NCBI GenBank assembly: GCA_031266235.1
Contig: JAISBJ010000085.1
Coordinates: 1-9,206, forward strand
DNA from: Puniceicoccales bacterium
Lineage (GTDB): Bacteria; Verrucomicrobiota; Verrucomicrobiia; Opitutales; LL51
Length of the DNA: 9,206 nt
Direction of reading: 5' to 3'
Of the stretch, positions 5,253-9,206 are shown one piece after another. Within the stretch, counting starts at the first letter, position 1. Each line of letters starts with the position of its first letter. The notes below the pieces were generated by a model. The model was not told the origin of the DNA. It saw only the letters and a program-made list of their open reading frames with translations, and searched no databases. A program made the translations under genes and the position numbers.

Positions 5253-6344
5253 ATGAAGTGCCTGGACCGATACATCGCCCGCGAATTTGGTAAAACTTTT
5301 TTACTGTTTTTTATCGTTTTAAATGCATTTTTATGTTTCGTTGACAGCTACGCCCACTTGGAAAAATTTTTAAAATACCACACCCCCTTCGGGGAAATTT
5401 TCCGCTACTACATCGCCCACGCCGTCGCCTACCTGCCCCTAACGCTGCCCATCACCTTCGCCGCCGCGCTGGTTTTTCTTGCCACGGCGATGCACCGCCA
5501 CAACGAAATGCTGCCACTGTCATCCTCCGGGCTGGGATTTTTTAAAATAACGCGAATATTTTGGCTGTTCGGCCTCGCGGGATCGCTCCTGCTTTTGCTG
5601 TGCAACTTCCATTGGATCCCCCGCGCCCAGGAATATGAGCAGCGCTATTTGGAGGGCTTCGAAAAAAATGACACCGGAGCGGAAATGAGTTGCGCAAAAC
5701 ACCTCACCCTCAGTACCCCGCAGCGCCTGTGGTACATCAATCGCTACGACAAAAATTTAGCCTATGCCTTTGGGATTTCCGTCTGCGAATACGCGGGGGG
5801 CACGGAATTCCGCAGAATTACGGCGAAACTGGGATATTTTGACGAAAATGTAAAAGCTTGGGTTATGGAGCAGGGGCGGGAAATTTTATTCCACCCCGAA
5901 TTGCAGATCGCCGACCGCGTCAATGTCTTCGACCGCCGAGTATTCGCCGAGCTCAACGATCCGCCAAAGTGGATGCTCCTCCTCCAATTGCCTCCCAATT
6001 ACCTTTCCCTTTTTCAACTAAAGGAAATCATCGGCTACGAATCCCGCCTATTTCCCGGCGGCCACGCGATTTATCGGATGTATTTTTACGACATTATTTT
6101 AAGTTCGCTCGTTTGTTTTTTGAGTTGTTGGGTTGCGTTGCCTTTATTTTTTGCGTTGGCGCGGACCAATCTCTGGCACAGCATTGCCAAGCTATGCGGC
6201 ATATTTTTGGTCTACGGTGTCATTTCTCATATTTTGCATGCTTTGGCGCAGAAGGCTGCGTTCCCTTGGTTTTATTATGTTTTGCTAATACCATTCGCGT
6301 TTCTTCTGCTAGTTCCCCTGCCTTGGCTGCGAAAATTATTATAA
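5253..6344 (+). CDS. LptF/LptG-family lipopolysaccharide export permease
   Basis: The 363-residue inner-membrane protein (YjgP/YjgQ family) would form, with its partner and the LptB ATPase, the ABC transporter that pulls LPS from the inner membrane. It opens with MKCLDRYIAREFGKTFLLFF, the usual LDRYI...F start, has three transmembrane segments in the first 120 residues, a soluble beta-rich periplasmic domain (about 125-265), and three more at the C-terminus (about 280-305, 310-335, 338-360). Whether it is LptF or LptG cannot be decided here; the LDRYI start slightly favours LptG. ATG 5253 is preferred; GTG 5244 would add three residues. It converges on prfA, and its last 120 bases are duplicated after the stop. 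Confidence 0.87.
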   Translation: MKCLDRYIAREFGKTFLLFFIVLNAFLCFVDSYAHLEKFLKYHTPFGEIFRYYIAHAVAYLPLTLPITFAAALVFLATAMHRHNEMLPLSSSGLGFFKITRIFWLFGLAGSLLLLLCNFHWIPRAQEYEQRYLEGFEKNDTGAEMSCAKHLTLSTPQRLWYINRYDKNLAYAFGISVCEYAGGTEFRRITAKLGYFDENVKAWVMEQGREILFHPELQIADRVNVFDRRVFAELNDPPKWMLLLQLPPNYLSLFQLKEIIGYESRLFPGGHAIYRMYFYDIILSSLVCFLSCWVALPLFFALARTNLWHSIAKLCGIFLVYGVISHILHALAQKAAFPWFYYVLLIPFAFLLLVPLPWLRKLL

Positions 6345-6466
6345 GAATTTCTTATATTTTGCACGCTTTGGCACAGAACGCTGCGCTCCCTTGGTTTTAT
6401 GCTTTGCTAATACCTTTTGCATTTCTTCTGCTAGCTCCTTTGCCTTGGCTGCGAAAATTATTATAA
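6221..6466 (+). repeat. Tandem duplication of the LptF/LptG gene 3' end
   Basis: Copy A (6221-6344) is the true gene end, and copy B (6346-6466) re-encodes it: ILHALAQ, PWFY, LLIPFAFLLL, PLPWLRKLL and a TAA stop. Copy B lacks one codon (3 bases). Of the remaining differences about seven are synonymous (for example CAT/CAC, GCG/GCA, TTC/TTT, CTG/TTG) and four change an amino acid. Copy B is in a different frame from the gene, has no start of its own, and fills most of the 141-base gap between this stop and the convergent prfA stop. Confidence 0.92.
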
Positions 6467-6485
6467 ATTATCGTAAATTTTTGAT

Positions 6486-7571
6486 CTACTTCCGCTGTAA
6501 AAGATCCGCGATACGCCTTTTGCGATCGTGTTCCAGGAGGGCGTCGAGGAGCAAATCGAGGTCGCCATCCATGATTTGCGTCAGAGAATAGAGGGTCAGC
6601 GCGATGCGGTGGTCGGTGAGGCGATTTTGGGGGAAATTATAGGTGCGAATGCGCTCCGAACGATCCCCCGTCCCGACTTGACTTTTGCGGTCCTCGGCGT
6701 ACTTCTGCCGCTCCGCTTCCTCCCTTTGCTGGAGCAGTCTGGAGCGCAAAACGGTCAGCGCTTTGGCCTTATTTTTCTGCTGGGAGCGCTCATCGGCGCA
6801 CGTAACGATCATGGCCGTCGGTTTGTGAAGAATTTGTACAGCCGAATCCGTCGTGTTGACCCCCTGGCCACCGGGCCCACTCGCTCGACAAATGCTGATT
6901 TCCAGGTCTTCGGGAGCAATTTGGATGTCGATTTCCTCGGCTTCGGGGAGGATGGCCACGGTCGCCGCGGACGTGTGGATACGGCCATTGGCCTCCGTCG
7001 TTGGGACGCGCTGTACCCGATGTACCCCACGCTCAAATTTTAACCGACCGAAAACTTCTTCGCCGCTGACCAAAAAACTAATCTCCTTCACCCCCCCGCA
7101 TTCCGATGGATTGGAGCCCATCAATTCGACCTTCCAACGCATTTTTTCGGCATACATGCTGTACATGCGGAAAAGATCGGCGGCAAATAGACTGGCTTCG
7201 TCGCCCCCCGTACCGGCGCGGATTTCGACGATGGTGTTGCGGGAATTATTTTCCTCCGGCGGGAGCATGGCCACGAGGATCGCATCTTCGAGCTCCGATA
7301 ATTTCGCCTCCAGCAGCTGGCTATCTTCCTCCACTAACGCCCTCAATGGCGCATCAATACTCGCATCTTCGAGGAGCAGCCGGTTGTTGCCGATATCCCC
7401 GAGCACCCGATCGTACTCCCGATAGCGCTCCAATAGGGCGGACAATTTCTGGTGTTCCCGGGAAATCTCAGCGGCTCTGCGGCGGTCGGAAAAAAAATCA
7501 GGCAACAGTACCTGCCGATCCAACTCTTGAAATTTTTTTTTAAACGGCTCAATGTCAGGCAATTGGGGCAT
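6486..7571 (-). CDS. prfA: Peptide chain release factor 1
   Basis: RF1 reads UAA and UAG stop codons in the ribosomal A site and triggers peptide release. The 361-residue length is standard. Visible features are an N-terminal helical domain, EIRAGTGGDEASLF (116-129), the codon-recognition tripeptide region RVPTTE with the PxT form (190-192) typical of RF1 rather than the SPF of RF2, RIHTSAATVAILPE, and the catalytic GGQ in ASGPGGQGVNTTDSAVQ (230-246). The ending R-IRTYNFPQNRLTDHRI is also family-typical. The ATG has a good ribosome site, AAGGA five bases upstream. It follows the adenylate-kinase-like gene by 33 bases on the same strand, so the two form an operon, and it converges on the LptF/LptG-type gene with no clear terminator between them. 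Confidence 0.95.
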   Translation of the reverse strand: MPQLPDIEPFKKKFQELDRQVLLPDFFSDRRRAAEISREHQKLSALLERYREYDRVLGDIGNNRLLLEDASIDAPLRALVEEDSQLLEAKLSELEDAILVAMLPPEENNSRNTIVEIRAGTGGDEASLFAADLFRMYSMYAEKMRWKVELMGSNPSECGGVKEISFLVSGEEVFGRLKFERGVHRVQRVPTTEANGRIHTSAATVAILPEAEEIDIQIAPEDLEISICRASGPGGQGVNTTDSAVQILHKPTAMIVTCADERSQQKNKAKALTVLRSRLLQQREEAERQKYAEDRKSQVGTGDRSERIRTYNFPQNRLTDHRIALTLYSLTQIMDGDLDLLLDALLEHDRKRRIADLLQRK

Positions 7572-7604
7572 AGGCGTCCTTCAGTGGAAATTCTCGTGCC
7601 ACAC

Positions 7605-8363
7605 TCACTTTTTTTCCTTCAGTGCTTCGAAAATCCGGTCTTTTATCTCATCAAAAGAACCCTTGGCATCAATCTCATGGTAATCAACAAATTTTTTGAG
7701 CAACCGCAGTGCCGGATGCGTTTTTTCGTAAAATTCACTGTAACGGTTGTACGCGACTTCGGGATCGCAATCCGTTTTCCTGACCTCCAACAGTTCCCCC
7801 GTATTCTCCCGAGATACCTTCCGATTGTGCTCTTTCGCGTTCTGTCCGCGGGAAAGTTGCCGCTGAATACTCGTTTTTTCGTCAATCAGTAAAACCATAC
7901 CCGCCATCTGAATCGGTATCATTATCTGCAGTAGCCAGAGGAATTCCGTCTGAATGATCGTGCGGGGATACCCATCGACAATAACACTCCTCGCAAGCCC
8001 TTCCTCCATAATCCGCCGCATCACACATAGCGTCACTTGGTCGTCGTCAACTAACCTACCTTGGTCGATCTTTTCCTTGAGATCCGGCGAATTCGCCAAC
8101 AACTCACTGACCACAATCGGCCGCGTCGGAATGCCCATCGCCCGCATAATATGGCGTGTATTGGTACCTTTCCCTGCGCCGGGCGCCCCGTTAACCCATA
8201 CAATCTGCCCTGGAAAAGAAACCTTTTTCGTATCACCCGCCGAAAGTTGGTCCCAGATGCGGTCGAATAGGAACACGGCCTCCATAGAAGTCAAAAAGCG
8301 GCCATCTTTTGCAAATTTTTCATATTTTTTCTTCTTAAGTAAATCAATGTGTTGATTGAACAT
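7605..8363 (-). CDS. Adenylate-kinase-like nucleoside monophosphate kinase
   Basis: This is a P-loop kinase of the adenylate kinase family (probably AMP + ATP to 2 ADP) in the cytoplasm. Numbered from the start used here, it has GAPGAGKGT (59-67), the REL-type substrate segment VVSELLA, a Walker B-like VIVDGYPRT (127-135, with Tyr for the usual Phe of DGFPR), a shortened lid region (about 165-193) and RKTDCDPEVAYNRYSEFYEKT (195-215). About 50 residues precede the P-loop, unlike ordinary Adk, which starts almost at it. ATG 8363 is chosen because GGAGG lies nine bases upstream; the open frame continues to ATG 8429 and TTG 8465, so the protein could be 12 to 34 residues longer. Its substrate specificity is not provable here, so I give no symbol. 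Confidence 0.82.
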   Translation of the reverse strand: MFNQHIDLLKKKKYEKFAKDGRFLTSMEAVFLFDRIWDQLSAGDTKKVSFPGQIVWVNGAPGAGKGTNTRHIMRAMGIPTRPIVVSELLANSPDLKEKIDQGRLVDDDQVTLCVMRRIMEEGLARSVIVDGYPRTIIQTEFLWLLQIMIPIQMAGMVLLIDEKTSIQRQLSRGQNAKEHNRKVSRENTGELLEVRKTDCDPEVAYNRYSEFYEKTHPALRLLKKFVDYHEIDAKGSFDEIKDRIFEALKEKK

Positions 8364-8482
8364 TTCCAATTGCCTCCAAATATTCCATTTTTCCACGACA
8401 GAAATCCCAGGCAACGTCAGCGATAACATGACCCATCGATAAATAATATATAAAACCGAATTCAAAATAGAAACAAAGGTCT

Positions 8483-8513
8483 TTTATAATGGGATTAATT
8501 TTGGCTATGTCAA
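8483..8513 (-). promoter_or_regulatory. Promoter for the adenylate-kinase-like gene and prfA
   Basis: On the minus strand, TTGACA (8508-8513) is followed by TATAAA (8483-8488) after 19 bases, or by CATTAT (8486-8491) after 16. It lies in the gap after glgC and just upstream of every possible start of the kinase, so it probably drives the two-gene operon. Transcription would begin near 8476. Confidence 0.55.
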
Positions 8514-8600
8514 TCCTCAAAAACTGCAGGACACAATGATTACTAATTTAGTGAAAAAAAATTCCCAAAATGCAATTGTCAAGCCTAAAAAAATTAATTT

Positions 8601-9206
8601 TTAAAAAATTGTATGATCGGGAATGACCGCATTTTTTCCGATGCACAGCACGCCGTCGCGGATGTACAAGTCTTCGGAGTGGTCCAAAGTGCTGGGTTTG
8701 TCGCGGGGGGATAGGATGCAATGGTTGCCAATGCGGGCGTCTTCGTCGATGATACAGTCCCGAATGACACAATTTTTCCCGATGCCCAATGGCGGTAAAT
8801 GAGGATCTTCGGCGGCGGACTCCTCGAAGTGGCTCGCCCCAATCATCAGCACATTCTCCAATTCCGTGTGGTCGCGAATGATCGCCCGCTCTCCAATGAC
8901 ACAGCGCTTGAGCGCCGCACTCGAAATAATGGCTCCGTCGGCAACGAGCACCTCCCGCATGCTACAGGCATTAATTTTTGCGGCCGGTAAGGTCTTGGGC
9001 TGCGTGTAAATGGGGTTTAGGGTGTCAAAAAAATTAAAATCGGGGACCAAATCGGTCAACATGAGATTGGTCTCAAAAAAAGAACGCACCGTTCCAATGT
9101 CCTCCCAGTAGTCCTCAAAAATATACGCCTTCATCGCCACTTTCCCCAGTAACCCGGGGATAATTTCGCGCCCAAAATCGCTGCCCTGCCCGTTGAGCGC
9201 CTCCTG
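8601..9206 (-). CDS. glgC: Glucose-1-phosphate adenylyltransferase, C-terminal part
   Basis: ADP-glucose pyrophosphorylase makes ADP-glucose from ATP and glucose-1-phosphate, the committed step of glycogen synthesis. The last 201 residues are visible; the frame is open to the right edge, so GTG 9140 is not the real start. Evidence is the FGREIIPGLLGKV.MKAYIFEDYWEDIGTV segment (numbering within the fragment about 12-42) with the YWEDIGT motif, which resembles cyanobacterial and plant enzymes more than the enteric YWRDVGT form. A left-handed beta-helix region of repeating I/V-G-x-x hexads (VADGAIISS, CVIGERAIIRDH, IGKNCVIRDCIIDEDARIG) follows, then the typical IGKNAVIPDHTIF ending. It is co-oriented with the kinase-prfA operon but separated by 135 AT-rich bases containing a promoter. 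Confidence 0.93.
   Translation of the reverse strand, partial: QEALNGQGSDFGREIIPGLLGKVAMKAYIFEDYWEDIGTVRSFFETNLMLTDLVPDFNFFDTLNPIYTQPKTLPAAKINACSMREVLVADGAIISSAALKRCVIGERAIIRDHTELENVLMIGASHFEESAAEDPHLPPLGIGKNCVIRDCIIDEDARIGNHCILSPRDKPSTLDHSEDLYIRDGVLCIGKNAVIPDHTIF

Noticed and set aside
5858..6466. 202-residue ORF in another frame that spans the LptF/LptG-type gene end and its tail copy
   Set aside because: Only the last 40 or so residues are meaningful, because the tail copy happens to fall in this frame; the rest is an out-of-frame shadow of the permease gene.

Overview
The window is bacterial and has the profile of a genome-reduced or host-associated member of the PVC group, most likely Verrucomicrobiota (Opitutia-like); this placement is inferred from gene content read by eye. 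The main clues are the C-terminal end of a chlamydia/rickettsia-type ATP/ADP translocase at the left edge, a mini-protein of the COX24/AURKAIP1 (mS38/bS22) type, Gram-negative envelope genes (kdsB, an LptF/LptG permease) and a cyanobacterial/plant-like GlgC. The lack of canonical Shine-Dalgarno sequences at most starts is also noted. The chromosome looks moderately AT-rich, with very AT-rich intergenic stretches.

Layout, left to right on the plus strand: the end of the nucleotide transporter (1-255) and its rho-independent terminator; an AT-rich spacer with a possible promoter; the 33-residue COX24-like protein (470-571); kdsB (639-1406) followed after 8 bases by tRNA-Ser(UGA). Next comes a gene-poor stretch of about 490 bases holding a near-consensus promoter and a 55-codon ORF, then tRNA-Ser(CGA), diacylglycerol kinase dgkA, a coiled-coil/zinc-ribbon protein, histidyl-tRNA synthetase hisS, a MIP18/DUF59 Fe-S assembly protein, and an LptF/LptG-family lipopolysaccharide export permease. 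The strand then switches: reading leftward from the right edge are the C-terminal part of glgC, an adenylate-kinase-like gene, and prfA (release factor 1), which converges on the permease gene.

Functionally this is mostly housekeeping: translation (two serine tRNAs, HisRS, RF1, the mini ribosomal-type protein), envelope building (Kdo activation, lipid phosphorylation, LPS transport), Fe-S assembly, nucleotide balance and glycogen synthesis. The translocase fragment suggests the cell can exchange nucleotides with a host.

The most unusual feature is structural. Three of the plus-strand genes (dgkA, hisS, the permease) are followed by one or two extra, diverged tandem copies of their own 3' ends. 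The dgkA tail occurs three times with a 96-base spacing, all in the same reading frame. The hisS tail is duplicated together with the start of the next gene, making an in-frame chimeric 41-codon ORF just upstream of the real start. The permease tail is repeated with mostly synonymous differences. I do not know a described system that does this, and it is the observation most worth following up.
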